A stretch of 64,000 nucleotides of DNA from Petrosia ficiformis (lineage: Eukaryota > Porifera > Demospongiae > Haplosclerida > Petrosiidae), in contig OX345636.1 of NCBI GenBank assembly GCA_947044365.1, forward strand, positions 11,923,809-11,987,808. Reading direction: 5' to 3'. This document shows positions 12,801 through 27,800 of this stretch, piece by piece (the first letter of the stretch is position 1; every line of letters begins with the position of its first letter). The translations under genes and the position numbers were made by a program. The notes below the pieces were generated by a model. It did no database searches and was not told the DNA's origin. It saw nothing but the letters and a program-made list of their open reading frames with translations.

Positions 12801-15800
12801 GGCAGATTTGAAATACGTGACACGTACAGTATTTGAACTACAAATACATGTACAATTACATGTACTTTTTTCCCAAAAATACAAATACTTTTAAAGTACA
12901 GTACATATACATTGTGTGTTTCAACTTTAAATACTTAGAGTACCTGACTTTATTACATGTAAGATTACATATTATGATGGGAGCTACACTTTATAATAAG
13001 GTGATAGTCAACTGTACTTCTAAGTAGTACTATAGTACTACATGTACATTGTACATTGTACTGTAATCATAGTAATGTGTGGATTCCCTTTACATTAATT
13101 TGTGCATAGTAGTAAGGTATAATACTGTGTAGTACATTCAAAGTACAGTGTACATGTAGTACATGTACTTCACTCACAATGTACACTGTAGTCAATGAAA
13201 GTACAGTGATAGTATGTAAACTTAATAGTGTCAGGTACTGTATTTCTCATTAAGTCTAATTTAAAGCTTCTGTAAAGCATGATGTTGATAAAAATCATTA
13301 CATCTTACAAACATAAGAGAAATGTACTATCTGTTAGGTGACATCTTTCAGGACGCAAAAATGTACCTGCAATACTAGAAATTATTGCAGGTATTTTGAA
13401 GTACATTGTACTTGTACATGTATTTGTATTTTAGCTTTTGAAATACATTTTCAATTATACAAATACAAATACTTTTAAAAGCATTTAAATAAAACTAAAT
13501 ACTAATATTGAAGTGTTTGACCCCACAAGTCTGAATGGAGGATATACACATGTAGTTATTAAAGAGTCATTCATGTTCACCATGACCTCAGAATAATGTT
13601 CATAACTTTAGTTTTGAATGACCAACAATCTTTTCTACACCATTTTCATATAACTATCCTTTCAAGTCTTTTTTTTCTTTCAGTGTCTCAACTGCTTCAA
13701 AACATTGTACTGCACTGTACTGTAATTACTGTACTGTACTGTAATGTACTGTAATGTAATGTACTGTACTGTACTGTACTGTACTGTAATGTACTGTAAT
13801 GTACTGTACTGTACTGTACTGTACTGTACTGTAATGTACTGTACTGTACTGTAATGTACCGTACTGTACTATCCTGTACTATACTATACTGTAATGTACC
13901 GTACTGTACTATGCTATACTATACTGTACTGTACTGTACTGTACTGTAATGTACTGTACTCTGCTGTACTACTATACTGTAATGTACTGTACTATACTAT
14001 ATGAACTACATGTATACTATACTGTAATGTACTATAATTATTGTACTGTACTCTGCTGTACTATGCTATAACTGTACTATACTATACTGTAATGTACTGT
14101 ACTATGCTATATACTGTTCTCTACTATACTATACTATACTGTAATGTACTGTGCTATGTTATATGTATACAGTACAGTATATAGTATAGTAATTATATTC
14201 TTATTATCCAAACACAAGAGAAAATAAACAATATATATTACTTTCTTTTTGTAATACAGCAAATTCTGTTAACAGCTCGAGAGATGAAGAGGTTTGGTAA
14301 CAACTACTTCACTGACAAACAATTTGAGAATGCCATTCATGCTTACTCACAAAGTGTTGGGCAGTATGACATCTTTGAAAAGAAATATCCCGAGGAGTTT
14401 GCCGAACTTACTGAAGAGAGAGCTGTACTGTATTGCAATCTGGCTCTGACCCTGTTCAAAATGGGTCATTATGCTGATTCAGCTAATGTTTCTACTCAAG
14501 CGTTAGCACTTAATCCCAATTCATACAAGGTTAATAATGATATTAGTGATGTGGAAACACCCAGTCATATTAGACATTATACGATAAATCTAGTAAATGT
14601 CCAATTGAAACTAAACTGTATACACATTTAGGTATATTGGGACCAAAACAAGAGTGTTAAAAATACACATGTACATGTACATAATATGTAGGTCAAAATG
14701 TCTGATAGTTGACTCAATATTTCCATACCTCATTAATTATTTGTAATTATACAGAGTTTTATAAAGGGGAGGAGGAGAGGCCCAATCATGCAGTGTTCAT
14801 ACATGTACATGTGCACAAGCGTATACACATGTCATACAGTGCACCTGTTGTAACATACACATAAAATGTACATGTACATACATGTACATGTATGTACATG
14901 TACATGTACATATATGTACACAAACACATAACACATGTTTGTACCTCTTTCTAATTGAGTTGTACCAATAACAGATTTTACCTATTTTCTGTTATCGGTG
15001 CCGATACTAATTCTTTGCCGATAATCGGTACAACTCTACTTTCTAATCAAGTGATTAGTAGTGTGGAAACATCCAGTCATGTAGGATATTGTCTGATAAA
15101 TCTAGTGAGTGTCCGGTTAATTGACTATATACATGTACATGTACATGTACATTGTATATAGGGAGCATGACAAAAGTGATGAAAATAGGTCAAAATGTCC
15201 AGCTCAATACACCTCTGATAATGGTTATTAATTACTCATAATTACATGTATACAGGGTTTTATAAAGCGGAGGGGAAGCCCTATCAGTGTTTACAATAGC
15301 AGTAAAATATTCATAACTTTAGTTGGGAATCACTAACAATCTTTTTTCCTGCACCATTTATTCTTCCCGTTCTTTTTTGCTTCATTCTGTTTACTCATGT
15401 ACATGTATTAACCTTATGACATTAAACTACATGTATACACTATATTATATGAGCATATACGTCTACATCTCTGATAACATCATGTATATATGCTTAAGTT
15501 TGGTGTTGGTGTCTTTGGTGGTTTCATTACCCCGGCCTTCACCTACTGCCTAGTATTAAGTTAGCCTGTTCTTACTGGCGTATGAGATGTTTGATTCGGA
15601 CCCTGCCAGCTGAGCTGCCTTGGTAGCTCAGTTGGTAGAGCATCTGTCTGGAGTACAGAGTGTCGTGGGTTCGAATCCCACCTGAGGCAACTCTCATTTT
15701 TCATTTTTCCATTGCCTCAGGTGTCTTTCTTTCTTTCTTTCTTTCTTTTTGTCTACATCTCTGATAACATCATGTACATGTACAATGTTCATCAAGTTTT

Positions 15801-18800
15801 TGATGTGTTTTGAAGCATGGGACAAATTGGCTCAAGTACATGTACGTGCATGTTGGTGTGTGCACCATTGAGAATACATCTTGATCCAATTAACAAGAGT
15901 TAATGCTGTTAGTGACAATATAATCATAATTAACTGTACTGTGCCAAATAAGAAGCCCTTTGGCTCAATGATGTACCATATGAGCTTATCAAAAACTCTG
16001 CATCACGTCCTAATTTTGAAGTCATCATGAATGTAAACAGACTTTACAATGTACTGTGTATATCTACATGTACATGTACTTGTATTTGATGTGTATTTTT
16101 AAATATATTTTTACATGTACGTTACAGGCTTACTTCAGAAGAGCTGAAGCCACCAGAATGCGTGCCACACAGCTACAAACCCATATGGATATGTATGACA
16201 AGGCAATGGCTGACTATGCCAAGACCTACTGTCTCATGTCTGACCCTAAGAGTTTAAACTTTAGGGTTGAAAGAATTATTGATATTATCAAAATGGGATT
16301 AGAAAGAGGTACGTATAATTGTTGTGTTTATGAATATACAGTAGAGGACATACATGTAAAAACGTTAACGTTTCGTAATAGTAGAGCGATCGTTTTACGA
16401 TTGCAACCATAATCTGCAATGAATGGAGCATTCATTGCAGATTATGGTTGCAATCGTTTTAAAAAACGATGTGGATCGTTGGCATTAACCTATAATTAAA
16501 ATTTGTAGAGGCGGAGTGTTTAACATCTAATTCTTTTCACCTCCATAACTCTCGTATTTTATCAGACTGAAGATTCTAACTTTCTTTGCTGGACAGAAGA
16601 GTTGTTAACAAAGCCAATGATGTCAAACTAATGCATCGTTATCACCAGGAAGAGTCCAAGGCGAGCACTTGAAAGTGTAGTAGTACCACGGGCAATGCCC
16701 ACCTCAGTACAACCTTGTATAACTTATGTATTTTAAACAGCAATGACTTTTAACTCACATATTTAGACAGAAGACCTTTTAAGAAAGCCATAGATACCAA
16801 AATCATGCTCCGTTAGCTGCAAGAAAGCAGCAAGGCGAGCGTTTGAAAGTGTAAGTAGTCACTGAAGACGTCCATATTTGGCGTTCTTGTGATTTCTTGT
16901 TGAGATGCGCATGCGCAAATATTGCTTTAACATTTTTAAAAAACGATTGTAATCGTAAAAACGATTCTAAATCGTAAAAACAGAATGAATCAGAGAACGA
17001 TCGTAGAACGATTATGAAATGTTAACTTTTTAATGTCCTCTACTGTGTGTATGTTTGATACATGTACACATCATACATGTACATGTACCTGTATGATGTG
17101 TACATGTATATTTGCTTGTACATCTACATGTAACTATGGTATGTGTACATTTACATACATGTATGCTAGCTGTGTAACCTGTGTATATGCTTGTGTACAT
17201 GTACATGTACATGTACATGTACATGTACAATTTGTACATGTATTTGTGATACATATATACATGTATACACCATACATGTGTGCTATATGACGTGTGTGTA
17301 CATACATGTACATACATTGTACATGGGCACTATGAAATGTCATGGTTTCATACAGGGTTTTTTGTTAGTGAGGGGAAAGAAAAGGTGATGCAAAGCACAC
17401 TGCTCATGGAAATATTTTAACTTAGGCTCTCTGAGGTTGCTTCTGGGGCTCCAGAAGGATTATAGCTGAGATGCTTATAATTATACACACATGTATGTCA
17501 CAATGCCTTAATTACTAAGTTGCTATAGTTACATGTACATGTACATGTATATACATTTTGTGCCATGTAGTTTTAGTTACACTTATAGTGTGTACATGTA
17601 CATGTAGTATTTTAAATCACTTTTATTATCTGTCCTGTTAGATTGCATCAGGTTTCTTCCTCTACTTCATGAATGTGATAAGCCACGAATCCTAACACAA
17701 ATAATCAAACAGATAAAATCTCTTCAAAATGACTACACACCAAAAGATATCTGTTATTTCTTGGAGTGCATTCTTGTGAGACCTCCAGTGCATTTCATAT
17801 CTGGACTTGGAACTGCGCTACCTTGTGATACGTCCTGCATAGCCATTTGTGATCTTATTCCTGCTGTGTCACACAAGCTGCTTAAGGCTCTGCTTTCAAA
17901 CGGTTGCAGTGCGAGTCCAAAAGATCTGAAAGTTGCTTTAAACGAATTCACAAAAGACCATGTCGATCATGTCTATCTCATTGTAGAAAACATAGCCAAT
18001 CAATCTGACTACAAAGAAAGATTGGATTTGAATAGTCTTTGTATCTATGTTGCCGATCTACAGAAGTTGTATTTCATACCTGTTTTCATTTCGTTAGGTG
18101 CCAGACCATCTCCTTCGGCTATTCTTGAAAAATCAGAATTTCAGTTGTTGGAACCTTCGTTGGCCATCTATGTCGGAGAGAATTGTTCCGTTCATGAACG
18201 CACCAAACTTCTTTGTCTTTGTTTGAATTCTGATACATGTAGCAAAGACCACATTAGTATTCTCTTAAAATCAGGTGAAATCGAGAGTATCAATTTATGT
18301 GACTATGTCACAGTGCCAATAATACTCACAAATCCTGACATTTTAGGCGAGCTAATCAAGTCAGGGATCTCCCCAAATGGCCAGTCCCCCACTTCCAATC
18401 CTACTTCAGTTGTTTTCTCATCCAAGTCACTATCTCTTCTTCAACAAACTCGTGTAGTAGAAACATTATTGGTCCATGGAGCTCATGTCGATAGTGTATG
18501 TCAAGCTTATGAAGAACAGATGAGTCCTGTACATGCTGCTACTAAACTGGCTTTAGAAACAGGTTTGTCAAATACCTATATAAGGAATCTGTAATGCACA
18601 ATAGACTTTGACTCTGTAGCTATAAATAGCATGATTTTCTGACCCTTATAACTTGAGCCTTCAGTATGCAATTATAGGGATACTAACTCAATATTTAAAC
18701 TATACAGTAAGATAGAGACACTAGTACCATCAGCAATGATTAATAGTCATTATAAAGCAATCATAGGGATACTAACTCAATATTTAAACTATACAGTAAG

Positions 18801-21800
18801 ATAGTACCATCAGCAATGATTAATAGTCATTATAAAGCAATCATAGGGATACTAAATCAATATTTAAACTATACAGTAAGATAGAGACACTAGTACAATC
18901 AATAATGATTAATAGTCATTATAAAGCAATCATAGGGATACTAACTCAATATTTAAACTATACAGTAAGATAGAGACACTAGTACCATCAGCAATGATTA
19001 ATAGTCATTATAAAGCAATCATAGGGATACTAACTCGATATTTAAACTATACAGTAAGATAGAGACACTAGTACCATCAACAATGATTAATAGTCATTAT
19101 AAAGCAATCATAGGGATACTAACTCAATATTTAAACTATACAGTAAGATAGAGACACTAGTACCATCAGCAATGATTAATAATCATTATAAAGCAATCAT
19201 AGGGATACTTAATTATTTTTTTAATCTAATTTTATATGTACATGTACATGTACAGTGTATAATCATGATTTATATACATACTGTTGTAGGTAACCTCACA
19301 TTTCTTGATGTTGTCTGTTCAAAGACTGTTTTTCCTCCAAATGGCCGCTTAGTTGACAAAAACTCCCAAACACCTTTACATATTGTAATGAGAACAAAAC
19401 CAACAGAGAGAACTGTTCAGGTAAATATTATTAATTAACAATCTCCTTACAAACATTACCAACTATTCCTTTATGAAGTACAAAGTAGTACTGTCGTGGA
19501 CAGTATGTACAGTTACATGTAAGTGCATAGTACAGTACAGTAAAGTGTAGTAAAATATATACATGTACATGTACATGTACATCTACTGTACATGTACATG
19601 TACACATACAGTAGATGTACATGTAGTACAGTACAGGACAAATTGAAGTTAGGGGAGGATGCCTACTGTATAAAACCCTGTGCTGTTTATTACTATACTA
19701 TACATTTACATGTACATGTACATGTACACATACAGTAGATGTACATGTAGTACAGTACAGGACAAATTGAAGTTAGGGGAGGGTGCCTACTGTATAAAAC
19801 CCTGTACTGTTTATTACTATACTATACATGTACATGTACATGTACATGTATAATATATTACTGTATTGTGCTACATGTATATACTTTACTGTACTGTTAG
19901 CACTATATTGTACTGTACATTTATTATATTATGCTATATCCTTTACTCTACTGTATATACACATGTACATGTACAGGTACTACAGGTAAATACTCACAGA
20001 ACAGTAAAAAAATATACAGTAACTGTACTGTACTATACTGTACTGTACTGTACTGTACATGTACATGTATATACATGTAGTGCAGTACAGTATAAACATG
20101 TACTGTACATGTTCATGTACATGTATATAGTGCAGTATAGCATAGTACAATAAAGTGCAATATAGTGCATAGAACTGTATCAAATACAGTACAGTACAGG
20201 TATACATGTACAGATTTACCATCACTGGACATATAGAAATAAGACAAAAGCAGCCAGCAACACATACACCCTCAACTTTTCTGGAACACACTCACATTAT
20301 TAACAACACGTTTAGATTGTAACATTAAAGTGGGTGTGGCAGCAAAGGTAGAAATTTAGTTTTTCAAATGCATAGCAAACTAAGGAAAGTTCGAATGTTA
20401 GAACCTTTTTTCCAGTCCTATTATACAGTATATGCAAATAGAAAGTCACCATACAGTAAGAGTAATTACTTTAGTTCTGTCAGTGCAGTATAGTAATTAC
20501 TGTCTCACTACTGTGGTGTTCAATTGACAAGTACAACAATTACTGTTAAAACTATTGTTGAACTACTGTAGTGTGGAAATGAAACTACTGAGTAATTACT
20601 GTACTGTATGGTGACATTTTATTGACACATACATGTACATGTATACTGTATACCTTTCTTTTGTATAACATGTAAATATAGAAGGCTAGATCATAGTAAG
20701 AGGCCTGAGTACCTGATACTGTATTTATTATTAATGTCTTTATTTATTTTAGGTGTGTGAGGTATTGTGCAGATATCATATCGATCCTCTCTGCAAAGAT
20801 CAATGGAACAAAATTGCACAGGACTATAGCCGTAACAAATCCGACAAGAGAATACCACATCTGAAGAAAGTGGCTCGTCTAATCGAAGAGAGATTGAAGA
20901 ATCACGAGTTCGGGGATATTATTGACGAGGAGGAGAAGTCTAAAAAGAAGAAGAAGAAGAAGAAGAAGAAGAGCAAGAAAGATATTGAGGAGATCGAAGA
21001 GAAAGAGGAAATCGATGGCCTTGAAGAAGAAGTTAAACCAGTTACTAAACCCACCCAAAAACCAGTAAAACCAGTTTTAGATATCTACACACTTCTTAAA
21101 TCTTTAATGAGTCATAGTAATGATTATTTTCAGCCTATGTCTGCTAGTGCACTTCAGACAGACTACCAGAAAGAAGAGGAAAGTGAAGACAAGGATGTTA
21201 CCATTGTTGAACCTTGGTTAATGGAAGAGATTGTCTCAGAAGGAGAAAGGCATCGCATGGAGGGAAGAAAAGGAGGCTCATGGAAAGACCACAAAGGTCG
21301 TTATGGAATTGGAGATGAATCTGAAGTTGTGGTTCGAAAGAAGCCTTCTTCCTCTCCTATCATTGATGATCAGCCATGGGAGGTTGAATGTACTGAGAAA
21401 GTGTTGAGGTTCTTGAAAGAGAAGAGGTATCCTATGAAGATCAAAATGGCTGCTGTAAACACGATTTGTAGCATAGCAACAGGTAGATGGTCAGCACACG
21501 TCTCTATCCCCGTGGGTGAGAGGCGACATGGTACTCTATTTGAGGCTAAACTTACCCAAAGTTCTGGGATAATCTGGGAAGTAGCAGTACAGTTCTCATC
21601 AGTATGTACGTCCAAGGCTTATGGTAATGATGAACAGAAAAGGTCAAAGTCACTTACTAGTAAAAAGGGTGGCCCATCTATACATATATTTACGGAAGTG
21701 ATTCGAGTGTGGGATATCGTGTCTGATGAGGATGTCAAGGAATTGTGTCTGAGGCACATAACAAGATCTCATCAACGAGGAGCTGAAGCTGATCTGAATT

Positions 21801-24800
21801 TAGAACTTGTTCCGCAGAGATTTCAAGAACCCCAAATGAGTTCAAAGAGGGAGAAACTACCACGAAGATTTTTATTGAGTTATGATGGGATGCCTGGACG
21901 AAAATCTTCTAATGCTTTGGAAAAATTTGCCCCAGCTGCTAGCATTAAAGATGATGAATTCAATGTCATTACCTTTTATCCTTTCACATCTACTCTTGTC
22001 TCGAGCATGCTTAATGCGGATGACATCAGAAGTGATTTTCCCTTTAAAGAATGGCCCAAAGAACATGACATCATTAACATGCCTCAGAATAGGGAAGCCG
22101 TTTTGCTGCTTGGTCGAAGCGGTACGGGCAAGACAACATGTTGTCTATATAGACTATGGTATCAATTTCTCAATTATTGGGAACAGGCCAGTACGATTGG
22201 ACCATGGCATCCTCAAAGACCCTTCATGATTGCACATCCAATGGGAGAAGTAGAGTTTGATGATAAAGAGAATGAAAGAGGGATAGAGCGATGTGACGAT
22301 AGGATGAAGGGACATGATAAAATATTTTCTGATGATGTCAACTGGTTGAGTTCCAGTGGTGAAAAAGATTTCGAGTCAAACCAATTAGAACACTTACATC
22401 AAGTTCTAATAACAAAGAACTATGTCCTCTGTGCTCAAATGAAAAGGAGATTCTATGATTTAGCAGCCTCACACCAGATCCTGAAAGAACACATGGATTA
22501 TGAGAATGAACCTACTCCAATAGATTTAGCCTCAGTCCACAACAAGGCTTTTCCTCTGTTTCTAACAGCCAGACAGTTCTTGCTTCTGATCGATGCTTCC
22601 ATTGATGTTGGTCAGCCCTTTTTTGATCGAAACAAAGATGGATCTCTGGCAATAAAAATCACAAGTTCGGACTATGATCATGAAGATCCAGACACTCTCT
22701 TGGACCTTGAGGAGAGTGAAGATGAAGATGAGGACTTGGTTGAAGGCAATGCCGTTTTGCAACAACCTACCACAAAGGCACAGACTCGTGTGTGGAGAGA
22801 AGTCACAGCTTCGTATTTTGTAAACGAGATTTGGCCAAAAATCTATCGTAGTTCGTCCAATCGTAGCATTGATCCACTCCTGATTTGGATGGAAATCAAG
22901 TCGTTCATAAAAGGGTCAGCTCAAGCAGTTGAAAGCAAGGAAGGGTGTCTAACTCAAAAAGAGTACGAGATACTGGGCAAGAAAATGGCTTCCAACTTTG
23001 CTGGCAGCAGAGAGGAGGTGTATAAAATATTTCAGAATTATCAAGAGTATCTGCACAAGAAACGTCACTTAAACCTGTTTGACGAGTGTGAACTGGTTCA
23101 TAGTGTGTACCAACGTCTTTCAAAATTAAAAAAAGAGCCACAATGGAGTATTCATCACTTTTATGTTGACGAAGTTCAAGATTTCACGCAAGCAGAATTA
23201 TCAATATTTTTACGATGTTGTCGAGAACCGAACGGAATCTTCCTCACTGGAGACACAGCACAGAGTATAATGCGTGGTATTTCATTTCGTTTTAGAGATC
23301 TTCGTTCCTTGTTTCATTATGCCAGTGAGAATGCAAGCCGTGCTGTTCACCCTATCAAGATTGCCATTCCTCGTATACATGAACTAACCATTAATTTCCG
23401 TTCACATTCAGGCGTCCTACAACTAGCTACAAGCATCATTGATCTCCTTAAAGAATATTTTCAAAATTCTTTTGATCTTCTACCGGAAGATCATGGTATG
23501 TTCCCAGGACCTCGTCCAGTATTCCTACAATCTTGCCAAGTCAGCGATCTTGCTCTCCTCTTGCAAAGCAATAAGCGTGCTTCATCAACCATTGAATTTG
23601 GCGCTCATCAAGTCATTATTGTTCAGAATGATGAAGCCAAAAGGAATCTTCCCGAAGCTTTAAAAGCTGGAGTTGTATTGACTGTATTCGAAGCTAAGGG
23701 TCTTGAATTTGATGATGTTTTGTTATATAACTTCTTTTCTGATTCACTTGTAAGTTTATGACCTGACTCTCTATACACCAACAGTGACCACATACAATGT
23801 AGTATCAGTACATATACACCAACAGTGACCACACAGTATCAGTATACATGTACACACTACACTATATATACATATACACCAACAGTGACCACACAGTATC
23901 AGTATACATGTACACACTACACTATATATACATATACACCAACAGTGACCACACAGTATCGGTATACATGTACACACTACACTATATATACATGTACACC
24001 AACAGTGACCACACAGTATCAGTATACATGTACACACTACACTATATATACATGTAAGCCAACAGTGACCACGCAGTATCAGTATACATGTACACACTAC
24101 ACTATATATACACCAACAGTGACCACACAGTATCAGTATACATGTACACACTACACTATATATACATGTACACCAACAGTGACCACACAGTATCAGTATA
24201 CATTTGTACATGTACACACTACACTATATATACACCAACAGTGACTACACAGTATCAGTATACATGTACACACTACACTATATATACGCCAACAGTGACT
24301 ACACAGTATCAGTATACATGTACACACTACACTATATATACATGTAAGCCAACAGTGACCACACAGTATCAGTATACATGTACACACTACACTATATATA
24401 CATGTACACCAACAGTGACCACACAGTATCAGTATACATTTGTACATGTACACACTACACTATATATACACCAACAGTGACTACACAGTATCAGTATACA
24501 TGTACACACTACACTATATATACACCAACAGTGACTACACAGTATCAGTATACATGTACACACTACACTATATATACACCAACAGTGACTACACAGTATC
24601 AGTATACATGTATACACTACACTATATATACATGTACACCAACAGTGACCACATAGTATCAGTATACATGTACACACTACACTATATATACACCAACAGT
24701 GACTACACAGTATCAGTATACATGTACACACTACACTATATATATACCAACAGTGACCACACAGTATCAGTATACATGTACACACTACACTATATATATA

Positions 24801-27800
24801 CCAACAGTGACTACACAGTATCAGTATACATGTACATGTACATTACACTATATATACACCAACAGTGACCACACAGTATCAGTATACATGTACACACTAC
24901 ACTATATATACACCAACAGTGACCACATACATGTAGTATCAGTATACGATGTACACACTACACTATATATATACCAACAGTGACCACATAGTATCAGTAT
25001 ACATGTACACACTACACTATATATATACCAACAGTGACTACACAGTATCAGTATACATGTACACACTACACTATATATACACCAACAGTGACCACATACA
25101 TGTAGTATCAGTATACGATGTACACACTACACTATATATATACCAACAGTGACCACATAGTATCAGTATACATGTACACACTACACTATATATATATACC
25201 AACAGTGACTACACAGTATCAGTATACATGTACACACTACACTATATATATACCAACAGTGACCACATAGTATCAGTATACATGTACACACTACACTATA
25301 TATACACCAACAGTGACCACACAGTATCAGTATACATGTACATGTACATTACACTATATATACACCAACAGTATCATAATGAAGTGGTATTAGTATACAA
25401 TAAATGTGTCACTAAAAAGTCACTATATAGTACTCGGTAGTTTCATTTTTGCTCTACAATGTAGTTTTAGCAGTAATTTTTGTATTTGTCAATTCAATAC
25501 CACAGTATGGAGATGGTAATTACTCTACTGTACTGTATTGTACTGATAGCACAAATATAATTACTGTTGCTATATGGTGATTTTTTTATTTACATATACA
25601 TGTACATGTAGTTTACATGTACACATTACACCACATACATGTACATGTACTATTACATGTATGTGTACATTTGTTTCGCTATAGATTAATAAAGAGTGGA
25701 GAGTTGTTACAACATATGCTGATAAAAAATACACACAACCAGTAACCAATCCTCATACCCGTGTACCATTAGAAGCTAGACCCCGCCCACTGGAATTTGA
25801 TGAACAGGCTCACAAATCTTTGAACTCAGAACTGAAGTATTTGTACACAGCAATAACAAGAGCAAAATGTAATTTATGGATTTATGATTCTAGTGAGACT
25901 CGAAGACTGCCGATGTTTGATTACTGGGTTCGTAGAGGACTTGTGAGAGTTGTGAGACTGGGAGAAACCGAAGAAGATGATAGCGTTCTTTTCACAGCAA
26001 CCTCAACACCTGAACAATGGCAGCAGCAGGGCGATTATTTCCGTCGTAAAGGGCTCTGGGAACCTGCTATGAAATGCTACCACAAGTCTGGCTCAGAACT
26101 TCAAGAGAGGGAAGCAGAGGCTTATTTACATGCTCAGAAAGCTCGGCAATCTAAAAACCTTCGTGAAGTTATTGGACTATTTGAAAATGCAGCCGTAGCA
26201 TTCCTTTGTTGTGATCGTATCAAACATGATGTGAAATTTCTGAATAATGCAGCAAAGTGTTTGAAAAATTCCAAGAGACATTCCGATGCTGCAAGACTTT
26301 TTGAGAAACTTGGACAGGTAATGATAAGAGATATTATTTATGATGTACAGTCAAGAGAGAATTAGGATAAGTCAGGAATCCAACTAGAGATTGGACCTTC
26401 TGATATCTACATGTACATGTACATGTATCTACATGTACTTTTATGATCTGAGCCACTGGGGTCTTTGATGGCAGAGGAATGTAGAATTGTACTACATGTA
26501 ATTCCAAAGCTAGCTTCAAACCTAGCTGTTTCTAACTCTCTTAAAGTACAATCATACGTTCCCCTGTCATCAAAAAAACCAGTGGATCAGATGGTAAGAA
26601 TGCCTGACTAGATATATCAAAAGGTCCTGGGTTCAATTCCCAGTGGATTCCTGACTTTTTTTTAGTCCAATCAACTTTAAGTCTATAGAATTTTCTTATT
26701 TGTTGATAAACTGTTATCTAGCAGGGATTCATTTAGATGAGTTGGGAGGGAGGCATTTGCCCTAGAGTGTTGTCCCGCTTTGAGAGTTAGTTTACCATTA
26801 GGCACAGCACAATACCCCTCTACGTCACCCCAATATTCAACTTTGGCTCCCTTCGACATATTTTCTAATTGAAGGCCTAGCTACATGTAGCTATACATGT
26901 ATTAATTATATAAGCTTTATGTACGTGTATGTAACCACATAGTAATTTGCAGGTTTGGTTTCTTGTTGGTTAATGGAACATTTTTAATGGCTCACAGAAC
27001 CATCCTTATGATTGCTTTCCATGGAGTTCATTTTATTCACATACATGTACATGTACATGTATTTAAATAAAACCAATCATAATTAATAATAGGAAGTTGA
27101 AAGTTTAGATACATGGCTATACATATACATACATGTATACATATATATACATTGTGTAATTATACAGTATAGGTCAATAAAAGGTCACCCTAGAGTACAG
27201 TAATTACTCAGTAGTTTCATTTCCACACTACAATTAGTACAATAGTAGTTTTGACAGTAATTGGTGTACTTGTCAATTCAGCACAACAGTAGTGAGACAA
27301 TAATTACTATACTATACTATATGGGATCTGGGGGCATGTATCACTGAGAATTAAAACATTTAGTCAGTTTTGATTTTGAATGAGAGTTTATAAGGGATGT
27401 TTAGAGCTGAAATGTAACAGTACAGTACATGTATCTATTGAAGTTATTAACTTCCTACATGTACAGGTACATGTATGATTAATTGTAGTATATAAAAATA
27501 TTTGTGCTATTGATAATTGAACCAGAGTGAAGGGCTGAGAGTAAGGTGAAGGGCTGAGACTAAGGAGTGAAGGGCTGAGAGCCAGAATGAAGGGCTGAGA
27601 GTAAGAGTGATGTGCTGAGAGCCAGAGTGAGGTGCTGAGAGTAATAGTAATAGTAAAAATTACATGTTTCAAGGTAATTTCAATATCGAGACAATAATAA
27701 TAGATTTGTAATTGACCTTAAGTACAAGTAATACATGTACATGTACATGTATGTACATTTATAGCAGGGCCAGTATTTAAGTTTGGAATAACCCGCTCTG

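Larger units (their letters stand above)
14530..16127 (+). other. TRANK1-like intron with dispersed repeats and a SINE
   Basis: It holds two copies of the GTGTGGAAACA repeat (14545-14790, 15056-15275), a GACCTCA-family fragment (15300-15420), a tRNA-derived SINE (15617-15750), and a GTTTTTGAT-ended element (15795-15998). Confidence 0.65.

Noticed and set aside
15617..15689. Functional tRNA-Ser gene
   Set aside because: The cloverleaf is good, but the variable arm is wrong for Ser, and a second copy shares the non-tRNA 3' body and tail, which fits a SINE better.
23771..25440. Many overlapping open frames on both strands (THYTIYT, CILILCGHCW)
   Set aside because: All fall within the intronic minisatellite and follow its period.
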